In this document: positions 49,459-58,562 of the stretch, piece after piece
How positions within the stretch are numbered: position 1 is the stretch's first letter
Layout of the letters: each line of letters opens with the position of its first letter
Source of the DNA: Methylobacterium sp. Leaf118
GTDB taxonomy: Bacteria; Pseudomonadota; Alphaproteobacteria; Rhizobiales; Beijerinckiaceae
DNA length: 64,000 nt
Direction of reading: 5' to 3'
Assembly (NCBI RefSeq): GCF_920984675.1
Contig: NZ_CAKLBV010000005.1
Location: 62,001-126,000, forward strand
Notes under the pieces: model-generated
The model's input: the letters and a program-made list of their open reading frames with translations, nothing else
The model's database searches: none
Told to the model about the DNA's origin: nothing
Translations under genes and position numbers: made by a program

Positions 49459-50007
49459 TCAGATCTTCCCGTCGAGGCCCATCTGGTAATACTTGTGGAC
49501 GATCTTGTCTTGGTTCTCGAGAAGCCAGTCGATCGACGGCTCGTTGGTCATCGCCTTGCGGATCGCCTCGGTCATGCCCTTGCGCTGGATCTCGAACAGG
49601 GCCTTGTGATCGACGCTCTCGGCCTGGATCACGCCGGGGCTCAGCCAGACCGAGCAGATGATGCCCAGGTCGTTGGCCTTCTCCTTGGGGATGTAGCCGG
49701 CGCGCACGGCGTCGAGCACGCCGTTGGCGATGGCGTATTGCACCGTGCCCATCAGGATCGAGGTGTACTTGTTCTCGGTGACGCTGACCTTGGAGACGCA
49801 CAGCGTCACCGGGCGCACCATGATGTCGGTGTTCAGCAGCGCGAAGACGCGGGAATGGCCGACGACCTGATCGCCGGTGAGCGTGGCGAGCGCGGTGCCG
49901 ACCGGCCCGTCGAGTTCGCCGATGATCACTTCCGGTTCGGACGCGGTGTTGGGCGGGCCGCCCGCGACGAGGGCCTCGCCGGCGCGCAGGATGATGCGGT
50001 CGCTCAT
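49459..50007 (-). CDS. Fae-family protein (divergent formaldehyde-activating enzyme paralogue)
   Basis: A 182-residue homologue of formaldehyde-activating enzyme, which condenses formaldehyde with tetrahydromethanopterin. The family pattern is visible: GEALV, EVIIGELDGPVGTAL, LCVSKVSVTENKYTSILMGTVQYAIANGVLDAVRAGYIPKEKANDLGIICSVWL. Aligning the IIG block with canonical Fae from Methylorubrum extorquens (HIDLIIG), the catalytic His is replaced by E24 (EPEVIIG). The protein may therefore bind, sense or process another compound. GGGAGGAGA precedes the ATG, a strong ribosome-binding site. Confidence 0.85.
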   Translation of the reverse strand: MSDRIILRAGEALVAGGPPNTASEPEVIIGELDGPVGTALATLTGDQVVGHSRVFALLNTDIMVRPVTLCVSKVSVTENKYTSILMGTVQYAIANGVLDAVRAGYIPKEKANDLGIICSVWLSPGVIQAESVDHKALFEIQRKGMTEAIRKAMTNEPSIDWLLENQDKIVHKYYQMGLDGKI

Positions 50008-50177
50008 GATGTCTCCTCCCTGTTTCTGTTTTGGCGTGGAGGGCCGTCGCAGCCGGGACGGCGTTTGTCCAGAGCACGATGCGAATGGCGGCTCGGCTCT
50101 TGCTTGGGCTCGCGCCGGAGCGTGGCGTGGGCCCCGTGACAGATCGCGACGTCCGAAACCCGCTCCAGAGGCCCGGC

Positions 50178-50206
50178 TTTGTCGTGATGCTGCGGCGCGT
50201 TATAGG
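50178..50206 (+). promoter_or_regulatory. Probable sigma70 promoter of icd
   Basis: TTTGTC (50178-50183), 17-bp spacer, TATAGG (50201-50206). The predicted start is about 70 nt before the icd ATG. The -35 match is imperfect. Confidence 0.5.
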
Positions 50207-50280
50207 GGCGCCGGTAGGGTCGCGGGGCTGCGTGCGGCCGGGTTCGCGGCGGCACGCCAACAGGCAACTGAGGAACCGAC

Positions 50281-51492
50281 ATGGCGAAGATCAAGGTGGC
50301 CAATCCGGTCGTCGAGCTCGACGGCGACGAGATGACCCGGATCATCTGGGCGGACATCAAGAACAAGCTCATCCACCCCTACCTCGATCTCGATCTGGAC
50401 TACTACGATCTCGGCGTCGAGCACCGCGACGCCACGAGCGACCAAGTGACGGTCGATGCGGCCGAGGCGATCAAGCGCCACGGCGTCGGCGTGAAATGCG
50501 CCACCATCACCCCCGACGAACAGCGGGTGGAAGAGTTCAAGCTGAAGGAGATGTGGCGCTCGCCCAACGGCACGATCCGCAACATCCTCGGCGGCGTCAT
50601 CTTCCGCGAGCCGATCATCTGCTCGAACGTGCCGCGCCTCGTGCCGGGCTGGACCCAGCCGTTCGTGATCGGGCGCCATGCCTACGGCGACCAGTATCGC
50701 GCCACCGATTTCAAGGTGCCCGGCAAGGGCCGCCTGACGATCAAGTTCGAAGGCGACGACGGCACGGTGATCGAGAAGGAGGTGTTCAAGTTCCCGGACG
50801 CTGGCGTCGCGATGTCGATGTACAACCTCGACCAGTCGATCATCGATTTCGCTCGGGCCTCGTTCAACTACGGCCTCGCCCGCAAGTACCCTGTCTACCT
50901 CTCGACCAAAAACACCATTCTCAAGGTCTATGATGGCCGCTTCAAGGATCTGTTCCAGAAGGTTTTCGACGAGGAGTTCAAGTCGAAGTTCCAGTCCCTC
51001 GGCTTGACCTACGAGCACCGCCTGATCGACGACATGGTGGCGTCGTGCCTCAAGTGGTCCGGCGGCTATGTCTGGGCCTGCAAGAACTACGACGGCGACG
51101 TGCAGTCGGACACCGCGGCGCAGGGCTTCGGCTCGCTCGGCCTGATGACCTCGGTGCTGATGACGCCGGACGGCCAGACCGTCGAGGCCGAGGCCGCCCA
51201 CGGTACCGTGACGCGCCATTACCGCGAGCACCAGAAGGGCAAGGCGACCTCGACCAACTCGATCGCCTCGATCTTCGCCTGGACCCGCGGCCTGTCCCAC
51301 CGGGCCAAGCTCGACGGCAACGCGGACCTCGCGAAGTTCGCCTCGACACTGGAGAAGGTCTGCGTCGATACGGTCGAGGCCGGCCACATGACGAAGGACC
51401 TCGCCCTGCTCGTCGGCCCGGACCAGAAGTGGCTCACCACCGACGGCTTCCTCGACAAGGTTGACGAGAACCTGAAGGCTGCGATGGCGTAA
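50281..51492 (+). CDS. icd: NADP-dependent isocitrate dehydrogenase
   Basis: TCA-cycle enzyme, isocitrate to 2-oxoglutarate. The 403-residue homodimeric (eukaryote-like) type usual in alphaproteobacteria. It reads [86 protein letters not shown] and [16 protein letters not shown], with metal and substrate residues intact. It is divergent from the Fae-like gene. Confidence 0.97.
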   Translation: MAKIKVANPVVELDGDEMTRIIWADIKNKLIHPYLDLDLDYYDLGVEHRDATSDQVTVDAAEAIKRHGVGVKCATITPDEQRVEEFKLKEMWRSPNGTIRNILGGVIFREPIICSNVPRLVPGWTQPFVIGRHAYGDQYRATDFKVPGKGRLTIKFEGDDGTVIEKEVFKFPDAGVAMSMYNLDQSIIDFARASFNYGLARKYPVYLSTKNTILKVYDGRFKDLFQKVFDEEFKSKFQSLGLTYEHRLIDDMVASCLKWSGGYVWACKNYDGDVQSDTAAQGFGSLGLMTSVLMTPDGQTVEAEAAHGTVTRHYREHQKGKATSTNSIASIFAWTRGLSHRAKLDGNADLAKFASTLEKVCVDTVEAGHMTKDLALLVGPDQKWLTTDGFLDKVDENLKAAMA

Positions 51493-51536
51493 GGCGCGAC
51501 CGCCAAACGCCGGCCCGTCCCGCCACGACCTCCGCG

Positions 51537-51833
51537 TCATGTCCCGACGCGGAGGTCGTCGTCTTCCTGAGCGCGGGAGACGGCGAGGCGCAGGATCGCG
51601 GCGGAGGCCTCGTAGCGCTCCCGCCGTTGGTCCGGCTCGGGAAGGGCCCGGGCCGGGTCGAGGTTGTCCTCGTTGTCGGCCGAGCTTGACGATGGTGGCG
51701 AGGCGATCGTCGGTCTCGGCGATCGCCTGGACCCAGGCGACATCGTTCGAGCCTTCAGGACGGCCCAGCCGCTCGACCGCCGCGACCACGGGCGGATCGA
51801 AGCCGGCGCGCGCAGGTCGTCGGCGGTGGCCAT
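51537..51833 (-). pseudogene. Hypothetical gene with two apparently compensating frameshifts
   Basis: The frame from ATG 51833 begins MATADDLRA and ends with the protein-like NLDPARALPEPDQRRERYEA, but its middle is Arg/Ser/Pro-rich shadow sequence. A second minus-strand frame over about 51681-51808 reads GFDPPVVAAVERLGRPEGSN and DVAWVQAIAETDDRLATIVK, which looks genuine. Joining them requires a shift at a (GC)4 tract (51806-51813) and a reverse shift near 51676-51682. Either the gene is damaged, or the consensus has two small errors. I do not recognise the family; the intact product would be about 98 residues. Confidence 0.5.
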
Positions 51834-52075
51834 GGCTCGAATCCTTCATGTGCAGGGTGATGGCGCCCGGCCTCCGCCCCGATGTCGAACGGATCGATCG
51901 GCGCGCCGGTCACGGAGCACGTCGCGGGGAGGGTTCCCCGACGCGACGTGCGGGGGCTGCGATCCCGCTGCGGCGGTTCAGCAAGAGGAGCGCGACTTCC
52001 GAAAAACCCGGAGCCGGCTTCTTGAACGCCCGATCCGCAGGCGCGCCCCCTGCAAACGAGGACGATTCGGCGTCC

Positions 52076-52393
52076 TCAGCCCGTCTTCTTCGCCGCGTTG
52101 CGCTTGCGGGTCTCGGCGGCCTTCTTCGCCGAGGCCGAACGCTGCTCGGGCGTGCGCTGGGACGAGGCCGTGCCGCCGCTGCGGCCGCCCTTGTGGGCCG
52201 CCGGGTGTCCGGTCGAGCGGCCCCGCCCCGAGCCGCCGGGATGATTTCCGCCGCCGTCGTCCTTGTTGACCGTCGCCCAGGCGCGGGACTCGGCCTCCTT
52301 CTCGGGCACGCCGCGGGACTCGTAGGATTCCGCGATATGCTCCGCCTTGCGGATCTGCTTGGTCGTGTATTTCGACGTGTCGCCTTGAGGCAT
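52076..52393 (-). CDS. Small basic stress-type protein (often labelled 'plasmid stabilization protein')
   Basis: A 105-residue hydrophilic protein: MPQGDTSKYTTKQIRKAEHI, then RGVPEKEAESRAWATVNK. A Gly/Ser/Arg- and Lys/Ala-rich tail ends AAETRKRNAAKKTG. The N-terminal block is a widespread conserved motif usually annotated as plasmid stabilization or stress protein; no toxin partner is adjacent, so the plasmid label is doubtful. The tail resembles histone-like low-complexity regions. It follows the LOV kinase by 26 bp on the same strand, perhaps in its operon. Confidence 0.75.
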   Translation of the reverse strand: MPQGDTSKYTTKQIRKAEHIAESYESRGVPEKEAESRAWATVNKDDGGGNHPGGSGRGRSTGHPAAHKGGRSGGTASSQRTPEQRSASAKKAAETRKRNAAKKTG

Positions 52394-52419
52394 GGCTCTC
52401 TCCGGGCTCCGCGCGACGC

Positions 52420-54003
52420 TCACCCGCCCGGCGCGTCGAGCACCGCCCGCAGGCGCCGGATCAGGTCGGCGCGGCGGTAGGGCTTGTTCAGGATTTCGAA
52501 CTCCGGACGCGGCATTCCGGTTCGCTCCAGGCTCGCCTCGGCATAGCCGGTGGTGAGCAGCACCCGCAGGGAGGGGCGGCGCCGGCGCGCCTCGCGGGCG
52601 AGCGTCAGGCCGTCCATCCCCGGCATGATGAGATCCGAGAACAGCAGATCGATCCCGGGATCCCCGTGGAGGATCTCCAGCGCCTCGCGCCCGTGGCGGG
52701 CCATCAGGGTGGTGTAGCCGTAGTCCCGCAGGATGGCGCGGGCGAGTTCGGCCACGTCCGCCCGGTCGTCGACGATCAGCACGGTCTCGGTGCCGGGCCG
52801 CTCCTCCACCATCGGCGCGGCGGCGCCGATCTCGGCACCGCCCTCGTCGCTGGCCGGGAAGGACAGGCGCACCGTCGTCCCCTCCCCCACCACCGATCCG
52901 ATCTGTACGCTGCCGCCGGATTGCTTGGCGAAGCCGTAGACCATCGAGAGGCCGAGCCCGGTGCCCTTGCCCTCTTCCTTGGTCGTGAAGAACGGGTCCA
53001 TCACCCGGGCGAGGAGGTCCGAGGCAATCCCGGTCCCGGTATCGCGGACGGCGACACCGACGCAGCGCACGCCGCTCCGGGGCTCCTCGTTGCGGGTGGT
53101 GATCGTCACGCGCCCGCCGCCCGGCATGGCGTCGCGGGCGTTGATGAGGATGTTCAGGAGCGCGACCTCGACCTGCGCCGGATCGAGCCGGCAGGGCCAG
53201 AGATCGGGCGCGAGGTCGGTCTCGATGGTGACGGCGTCTCCGAGCGTGTGCCCGGCGAGCTCGCGCATCGCCTCGATGACGGCGTTGAGGTCGATGGTCC
53301 GGCCCTCCAGCCGCTGCTTGCGCGCGAAGGAGAGGAGCTGGTGGGTCAGCGTCGAGGCCCGCTCGGCCGCGTCGCGGATGTTGCTGACCGCCCGGCCCAT
53401 CCGGGCGCGGTCGGCGTCCGGCCGTTCCAGGTTGGTGGCGAGCGAATCGGCGTAGCCCAGGATGACCTGGAGCAGGTTGTTGAAGTCGTGCGCGATGCCA
53501 CCGGTGAGTTGGCCCAGGGCCTCCATCTTCTGGGCCTGATGCAGGGAATCCTCCGCCTGGCGGCGGCGGGTGATGTCGAGCTGCGAACCGAAAAAATACA
53601 GGAGCCGGCCATCCGGGCTGTAGACAGGGCTCACGAACAGGGCGTTCCAGAAGGCCGTGCCATCCTTGCGGTAGTTCAGGATCTCGAGGGCGATGTCCTT
53701 CCGCGCCACGATGGCCGCGCGCAGCTGGGCCCGCGCCTGCGGATCGGTGTCGGGCCCCTGCAGGAAGCGGCAATTGCGTCCAACCACCTCGGCCTTCGCG
53801 TAGCCCGTCATCTCCAGGAAGGCCTGGTTGACGAAGACGATGGGGTGATCCGCCTGGTTCGGATCGACCACCGTCATCGGCATGCGGGTCATCTCGACGG
53901 CGGCGAAGAAGATGCCGCTGCCCGACTCGAACTCGCGCCCGGCGAGGCCCGCTTCGATCCGCGGATGGGCACCGTGGGCGGGCTTCTCGGGAATCTCGGT
54001 CAT
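52420..54003 (-). CDS. LOV-domain hybrid histidine kinase (blue-light sensor)
   Basis: A 527-residue soluble photoreceptor kinase. The LOV core carries the photoactive Cys: GRNCRFLQ at 75-82 (C78). Flavin-contact residues are in NYRKDGTAFWNAL (110-122), and GSQLDIT contains the signalling Gln (Q141). The kinase module has [11 protein letters not shown] (H172), NILINARDAM, RDTGTGIASDLL and GTGLGLSMVYGFAKQ, then a receiver with LLFSDLIMPGMDG. ATG 54003 (MTEIPEKPAH) is used since upstream sequence is not LOV-like. Blue light should drive a flavin-Cys78 adduct; the output target is unknown. Confidence 0.92.
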   Translation of the reverse strand: MTEIPEKPAHGAHPRIEAGLAGREFESGSGIFFAAVEMTRMPMTVVDPNQADHPIVFVNQAFLEMTGYAKAEVVGRNCRFLQGPDTDPQARAQLRAAIVARKDIALEILNYRKDGTAFWNALFVSPVYSPDGRLLYFFGSQLDITRRRQAEDSLHQAQKMEALGQLTGGIAHDFNNLLQVILGYADSLATNLERPDADRARMGRAVSNIRDAAERASTLTHQLLSFARKQRLEGRTIDLNAVIEAMRELAGHTLGDAVTIETDLAPDLWPCRLDPAQVEVALLNILINARDAMPGGGRVTITTRNEEPRSGVRCVGVAVRDTGTGIASDLLARVMDPFFTTKEEGKGTGLGLSMVYGFAKQSGGSVQIGSVVGEGTTVRLSFPASDEGGAEIGAAAPMVEERPGTETVLIVDDRADVAELARAILRDYGYTTLMARHGREALEILHGDPGIDLLFSDLIMPGMDGLTLAREARRRRPSLRVLLTTGYAEASLERTGMPRPEFEILNKPYRRADLIRRLRAVLDAPGG

Positions 54004-54113
54004 CGCAAGCCGCCGCCCCTCCTCAAACGCGCGAGCCGGCCGCGACGGCGGCCGGCGATGCCTCGTGTCGCAGGCGGCCGCGACGGGACCCACCGGTCCC
54101 GCCGCGGCGGCGC

Positions 54114-56402
54114 TCACGCCTCTTCGTCGATGCCGAAGCGGACGCTGTCGACGTTCGCCCGCTCATAGGCCTGCATAACGTACTGGTAGGAGCGCTCCAT
54201 CTCGCTGTGCTCCTCCCCCTCGTTCTCGATCGGCTTGAGGACGAACATCAGCATGGAGCGCCCCGTCACCGAGTAGGTCTCCCCGACCTTGAAGCTCTCG
54301 ATATCCTGACCGTCGGGCAGGTTGGTGTCGAGGAGCCGCGTCCAGGCCGTGCCGCCCGGCGCGTCGGGGAAGGTGAAGCCGACGACATCGTGGTAGGCAT
54401 TGTAGAACAGCAGCAGGGTGGCGTCCCCGCCGCGACGGTGGATGCCTGACGCCTGAGCCCGCCCGTCGAGCAGCACCGCCAGCGAGCGGGAATTGCCGTC
54501 GTTCCAGTTTTCCGGCGTCATCTCGGTGCCGGCCGGCGTCAGCCAAGTCACGTCCTTGACGCCGAACTCCTCGTCGTAATTGCCGGTCACGAAACGGCCG
54601 CGGGAGAGCATCGGCAGGGCGTTGCGCAGCAGGATCAGGCGCTGGGTGAACTCCGTCAGGTCCCGCTCGTCCGGGCCGATCGCCCCCCAATCGACCCAGC
54701 TCACCTCGTTGTCCTGGCAATAGGCGTTGTTGTTGCCGGCCTGCGTGCGGGCGAACTCGTCGCCGGCGAGCAGCATCGGCGTGCCCTTGGAAAGGAACAG
54801 GGTCGCGAGCAGGTTGCGCATCTGCCGTTTGCGCACGGCACGGATCTCGGGATCGTCGGTCGGGCCCTCGACGCCGTAATTGTAGGAGAGGTTGTGGCCG
54901 TGTCCGTCGCGGTTGTCCTCGCCGTTGGCCATATTGTGCTTCTCGTTGTACGACACGGTGTCGTTCAACGTGAAGCCGTCATGCGCCGTGATGAAGTTCA
55001 CCGACGCCCAGGGCCGGCGCCCGCGCTTGTTGAACTTGTCGGCCGAGGCCGTGATGCGCGAGGCGAGCGAGGGGAGCAGGCCACCATCGCCCTTCCAGTA
55101 GCCGCGCACGTCGTCGCGGAAGCGATCGTTCCACTCGGCCCAGCCCGGAGGGAAGCCGCCGACCTGATAGCCGCCAGGGCCGCAATCCCACGGCTCGGCG
55201 ATGAGCTTCACGTCGTTGAGGACGGGATCCTGGCGGCAGGTGTCGAGGAAGCCGCCGCCCTCGTCGAAGCCGTAGGGCTCGCGGCCGAGGATGGTCGCCA
55301 GATCGAACCGGAAGCCGTCGACCCGCATCTCGTTCGCCCAGTAGCGCAAGCTGTCGGTGACGAGCTGGAGCACCCGCGGGTGCGACAGGTTGAAGGTATT
55401 CCCGGTGCCGGTGTCGTTGATGTAGTAGCGCGGCTGGTTCGGCAGCAGCCGGTAGTAGGAAGCGTTGTCGACGCCCTTGAACGAGAGGGTCGGCCCCTTC
55501 TCGTTGCCCTCGGCGGTGTGGTTGTAGACGACGTCGAGGATCACCTCGAGACCGGCGCCATGCATGCGGGCGACCATCTCCTTGAACTCGGAGAAGGCGA
55601 AGTCCGGCACCGCGGCGTAGCGGCGGGCGGGGGTGAAGAACGAGATCGTGTTGTAGCCCCAGTAATTGATGAGGCCCTTCTGCTGCAGGTAGTCGTCCTG
55701 CACGAACGAATGGACCGGCAGCAGCTCGACCGAGGTGACGCCGAGGCTCTTGATGTAGTCGAGCACCGCCGGATGCCCCATGCCGGCATAGGTGCCGCGC
55801 AACTTCTCCGGCACGGCCGGATGGAGCTTGGTGAAGCCCTTGACGTGGGTCTCGTAGACGATCGTCCGCTCCCACGGCACACGGGGCTTCTCGTCGCGGC
55901 CCCAGGTGAAGGCGGGGTCGATCACCCGCGAGCGGCGGGTATAGGGGGCCGAATCCCGCTCATCGAAGGTGAGATCGTCGCCGGTCTCCATCTTGTAGCC
56001 GAACAGGGCCGGGTTCCACTGGATGGTGCCGACGAGCCCCTTGGCGTAGGGGTCGATCAAAAGCTTGTTCGGGTTGAAACGGTGGCCGGCCTCCGGCTCG
56101 TAGGGGCCGTGGACGCGGTAGCCGTAGATCGTGCCGGGCCGCGCGTCCGGCAGGTAACCGTGCCAGACCTCGTCGGTGTACTCGGGCAGCTCGATGCGCT
56201 CGATCTCGTTCTTGCCGTCGTCGTCGAACAGGCACAGCTCGACCTTGGTCGCGTGCGCCGAGAACAGCGCGAAGTTGACGCCCCGCCCGTCCCAGGTGGC
56301 GCCTCGGGGATGCGGCGAGCCTTCGCGGATGCGCGAGCGCGAAATGCGCGGCTTGGGCGTCGCAGTCCTGTCGTGATCGGCCATCGTCGTTCCGTCTGTC
56401 AT
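54114..56402 (-). CDS. glgX: Glycogen debranching enzyme GlgX (GH13 isoamylase type)
   Basis: Hydrolyses alpha-1,6 branches of glycogen limit dextrins. 762 residues: the N-terminal CBM48 domain reads SPHPRGATWDGRGVNFALFSAHATKVELCLFD. The (beta/alpha)8 barrel has DVVYNHTAEGN, the nucleophile in RVDGFRFDLA, the acid/base Glu in KLIAEPWDCGPGGYQ, and NFITAHDGFTLND. A C-terminal beta domain follows. ATG 56402 is used; ATG 56384 is an equally plausible start. No other glg genes are adjacent. Confidence 0.95.
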   Translation of the reverse strand: MTDGTTMADHDRTATPKPRISRSRIREGSPHPRGATWDGRGVNFALFSAHATKVELCLFDDDGKNEIERIELPEYTDEVWHGYLPDARPGTIYGYRVHGPYEPEAGHRFNPNKLLIDPYAKGLVGTIQWNPALFGYKMETGDDLTFDERDSAPYTRRSRVIDPAFTWGRDEKPRVPWERTIVYETHVKGFTKLHPAVPEKLRGTYAGMGHPAVLDYIKSLGVTSVELLPVHSFVQDDYLQQKGLINYWGYNTISFFTPARRYAAVPDFAFSEFKEMVARMHGAGLEVILDVVYNHTAEGNEKGPTLSFKGVDNASYYRLLPNQPRYYINDTGTGNTFNLSHPRVLQLVTDSLRYWANEMRVDGFRFDLATILGREPYGFDEGGGFLDTCRQDPVLNDVKLIAEPWDCGPGGYQVGGFPPGWAEWNDRFRDDVRGYWKGDGGLLPSLASRITASADKFNKRGRRPWASVNFITAHDGFTLNDTVSYNEKHNMANGEDNRDGHGHNLSYNYGVEGPTDDPEIRAVRKRQMRNLLATLFLSKGTPMLLAGDEFARTQAGNNNAYCQDNEVSWVDWGAIGPDERDLTEFTQRLILLRNALPMLSRGRFVTGNYDEEFGVKDVTWLTPAGTEMTPENWNDGNSRSLAVLLDGRAQASGIHRRGGDATLLLFYNAYHDVVGFTFPDAPGGTAWTRLLDTNLPDGQDIESFKVGETYSVTGRSMLMFVLKPIENEGEEHSEMERSYQYVMQAYERANVDSVRFGIDEEA

Positions 56403-56607
56403 CGTGGCAGGCCCCCCGCGGTGGCCCCGGCCGGACTCTGAACGTTCACGCCACGGTGAAGCTCCCCCGGGGCGTCGCATTGCAGCAATTATTTCCGTGC
56501 CGGTATCGAGGGCGGAGATGTGGTAGGCGTCGAGGGGAAACCCGGGCCGAAGGCGGCTGTTTCAAGCCCGGCTCCGCGCCGGGCCCGAAGGAGGACACCG
56601 TCCGATC

Positions 56608-57414
56608 ATGAGTGAAGAGACGCGCGGCACATCCCCGGGCCTCCAGGCCCTCGCCGACCGGCACGGGGTGAGCCTGGAGGGCGTGCGCCATCTCGTCCGC
56701 GCCCTGGAGGCCGGCCACGGCAACATGGCGCAGTTCGACCACCCGGATCTCGGCGGTTTCGGCCAATGGTCCCGCGGCGGCATGGTCATGATCGGACGCA
56801 TGAACGACCACGCCCTCAAAGCCCGCGTCGACGCGCTCTGCACCGAGCTCTCCGCCGCCTTGCCGCCGGCGGAGATGCAGGGCGCGTCGGGCGCGGGCCA
56901 TTGGTGGCCCGAGGGGCTCGGGCAGCCCTCGAGCGTCGGGGCGCAGAATGGGACGCGCTACGCGTTCTTCCCGGGAAGCCGCCGGCTCGCCGTCGAGACC
57001 GACGGGCGCGTCGTCCTCTACGACACCGGCGGCCGGGAGGTGACGGGCGTCTCGCAGCAGCAGGGCGGATCCGCCTCGTTCGCCTTCAGCGGGCCCGGGG
57101 GAGGATTCTCCCTGCACGACCTTGCCCGCGCCAGCCCCGAGGATGCCGGAAGCGGGTGGGCAGAACCCGCCCCGCCCGCCCGGCCCGAGAGGTCGACGCT
57201 GATGGCGGCGGAAGCGCCCGCCCCGCCCGAAATGCCGAAGCCGGCGGCGGCGGAAGCGCCCGCTCCGGCCCGAGCCGCCAGCAATGCCGCCTCGGCGACG
57301 GGCGCGTCGGACGTCCTGACCCTGCTGGAGCGGCTGGCCGAACTCCACCGCAAGGGCGTGCTGACCGAGGCCGAGTTCTCGGCCAAGAAGACCGAACTGC
57401 TCGCCCGGCTCTGA
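56608..57414 (+). CDS. SHOCT-domain protein
   Basis: A 268-residue cytoplasmic protein. The N-terminal part (LADRHGVSLEGVRHLVRALEAGHGNMAQFDHPDLGGFGQW) resembles a recurrent domain of unknown role, followed by GSRRLAVETDGRVVLYDTGG. A Pro/Ala-rich linker leads to a C-terminal SHOCT motif: LLERLAELHRKGVLTEAEFSAKKTELLARL. SHOCT is a short oligomerisation/C-terminal domain. Function unknown. It precedes the SPL-like gene by 52 bp on the same strand. Confidence 0.82.
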   Translation: MSEETRGTSPGLQALADRHGVSLEGVRHLVRALEAGHGNMAQFDHPDLGGFGQWSRGGMVMIGRMNDHALKARVDALCTELSAALPPAEMQGASGAGHWWPEGLGQPSSVGAQNGTRYAFFPGSRRLAVETDGRVVLYDTGGREVTGVSQQQGGSASFAFSGPGGGFSLHDLARASPEDAGSGWAEPAPPARPERSTLMAAEAPAPPEMPKPAAAEAPAPARAASNAASATGASDVLTLLERLAELHRKGVLTEAEFSAKKTELLARL

Positions 57415-57466
57415 CGGGCCGGGCCCGATCGCCGCAGCCCCCGGCGGCCGGCGGGGTCCGCGCCAT

Positions 57467-58540
57467 ATGCGGACGATGGCCGGGCGCGACTTCCTCGACA
57501 TCGACCGCATCTTCCACGAGCCGGCCGTGCTCGCCTATCCGCGCGGGCAGGAGATTCTGGCGCGGTTCCCCGCGGCCGAGCGGATCGCGGTGCCCTCGCA
57601 CTGGAACATCCCCTCGCTTCACGGCAATGCCGGATCGGTCGAGGACTGGGTGCGCATCAAGCGCTCGACCCTGGTGCTCGGCGTCAAGAAGGGGCTCGCC
57701 CTGCGCCCCAACGGCCGTTCCGCCCATTTCATCGCGCCCTCGACCTCCAACGGCTGCGCCATGGCCTGCGCCTATTGCTACGTGCCGCGCCGCAAGGGCT
57801 TCTCCAATCCGATCTCGCTGTTCGTGAATGTGGAGGCGGTGGCGGCCGCGATCACGCGCCACGCCGCCCGACAGGGGGGGCTGCCGGCCCCCGACCAGAT
57901 CGATGCGACGGACTGGGTCTACGATCTCGGCGAGAACGGCGATCTCTCGGTCGACGCCATGGTTTGCGACACCGTCCGCGACCTCGTCGCGCTGTTCCGC
58001 GGCCTGCCCAACGCCAAGGGCTCGTTTGCCACGAAATGGGTCAACCGCGATCTCCTCGACTACGAGCCGCGAGGCCGCACCCGCATCCGCTTCTCCCTGA
58101 TGCCCGCGCGGATCGCCCGGATCGTCGACGTGCGCACGAGCCCGATCTCCGAGCGCATCGCCGCGATCGACGACTTCCTGGCCGCCGGCTACGAGGTGCA
58201 CGTCAATTTCTCGCCGGTCATCCTCTACGAGGGCTGGGAGGCGGACTGGGCCGAGCTGTTTTCCGAGATCGACGATCGTCTCTCGGACGCCGCCAAGCGC
58301 CAGCTGAAATGCGAGATCATCATGCTGACCCACAATGCCGGGCTGCATGCGGTCAATCTCGGCTGGCATCCCAAGGCCGAGGCGCTGCTGTGGCGCCCGG
58401 ACATCCAGGAGACGAAGCGCTCCGAGGGCGGAGGCGAAAACCTGCGCTACCGCACGGGCTGGAAGGGCCGCTGGCTCGCCCGGTTCAAGGCGCTGCTCGC
58501 CGAGAGGATGCCCTATTGCACGGTACGCTACGCGTTCTGA
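57467..58540 (+). CDS. Spore photoproduct lyase family radical SAM protein
   Basis: A 357-residue radical SAM enzyme with the [4Fe-4S] motif CAMACAYC (C97, C101, C104). It follows a typical SPL-family segment LVLGVKKGLALRPNGRSAHFIAPSTSNGC. Authentic spore photoproduct lyases repair thymine dimers in spores and use a hydrogen-donor Cys about 43 residues after the cluster. Here that region reads VYDLGENGDLS, with no Cys; the nearest is C167. The host is not a spore former, so another substrate is likely. GTG/ATG choice: ATG 57467, with ATG 57476 possible. Confidence 0.85.
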   Translation: MRTMAGRDFLDIDRIFHEPAVLAYPRGQEILARFPAAERIAVPSHWNIPSLHGNAGSVEDWVRIKRSTLVLGVKKGLALRPNGRSAHFIAPSTSNGCAMACAYCYVPRRKGFSNPISLFVNVEAVAAAITRHAARQGGLPAPDQIDATDWVYDLGENGDLSVDAMVCDTVRDLVALFRGLPNAKGSFATKWVNRDLLDYEPRGRTRIRFSLMPARIARIVDVRTSPISERIAAIDDFLAAGYEVHVNFSPVILYEGWEADWAELFSEIDDRLSDAAKRQLKCEIIMLTHNAGLHAVNLGWHPKAEALLWRPDIQETKRSEGGGENLRYRTGWKGRWLARFKALLAERMPYCTVRYAF

Positions 58541-58562
58541 ACCGCGGACACGGGGAGACGGC

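Noticed and set aside
52076-52393. Toxin-antitoxin or plasmid stabilization system
   Set aside because: The label comes from a common family name; no partner toxin gene or plasmid genes are adjacent.
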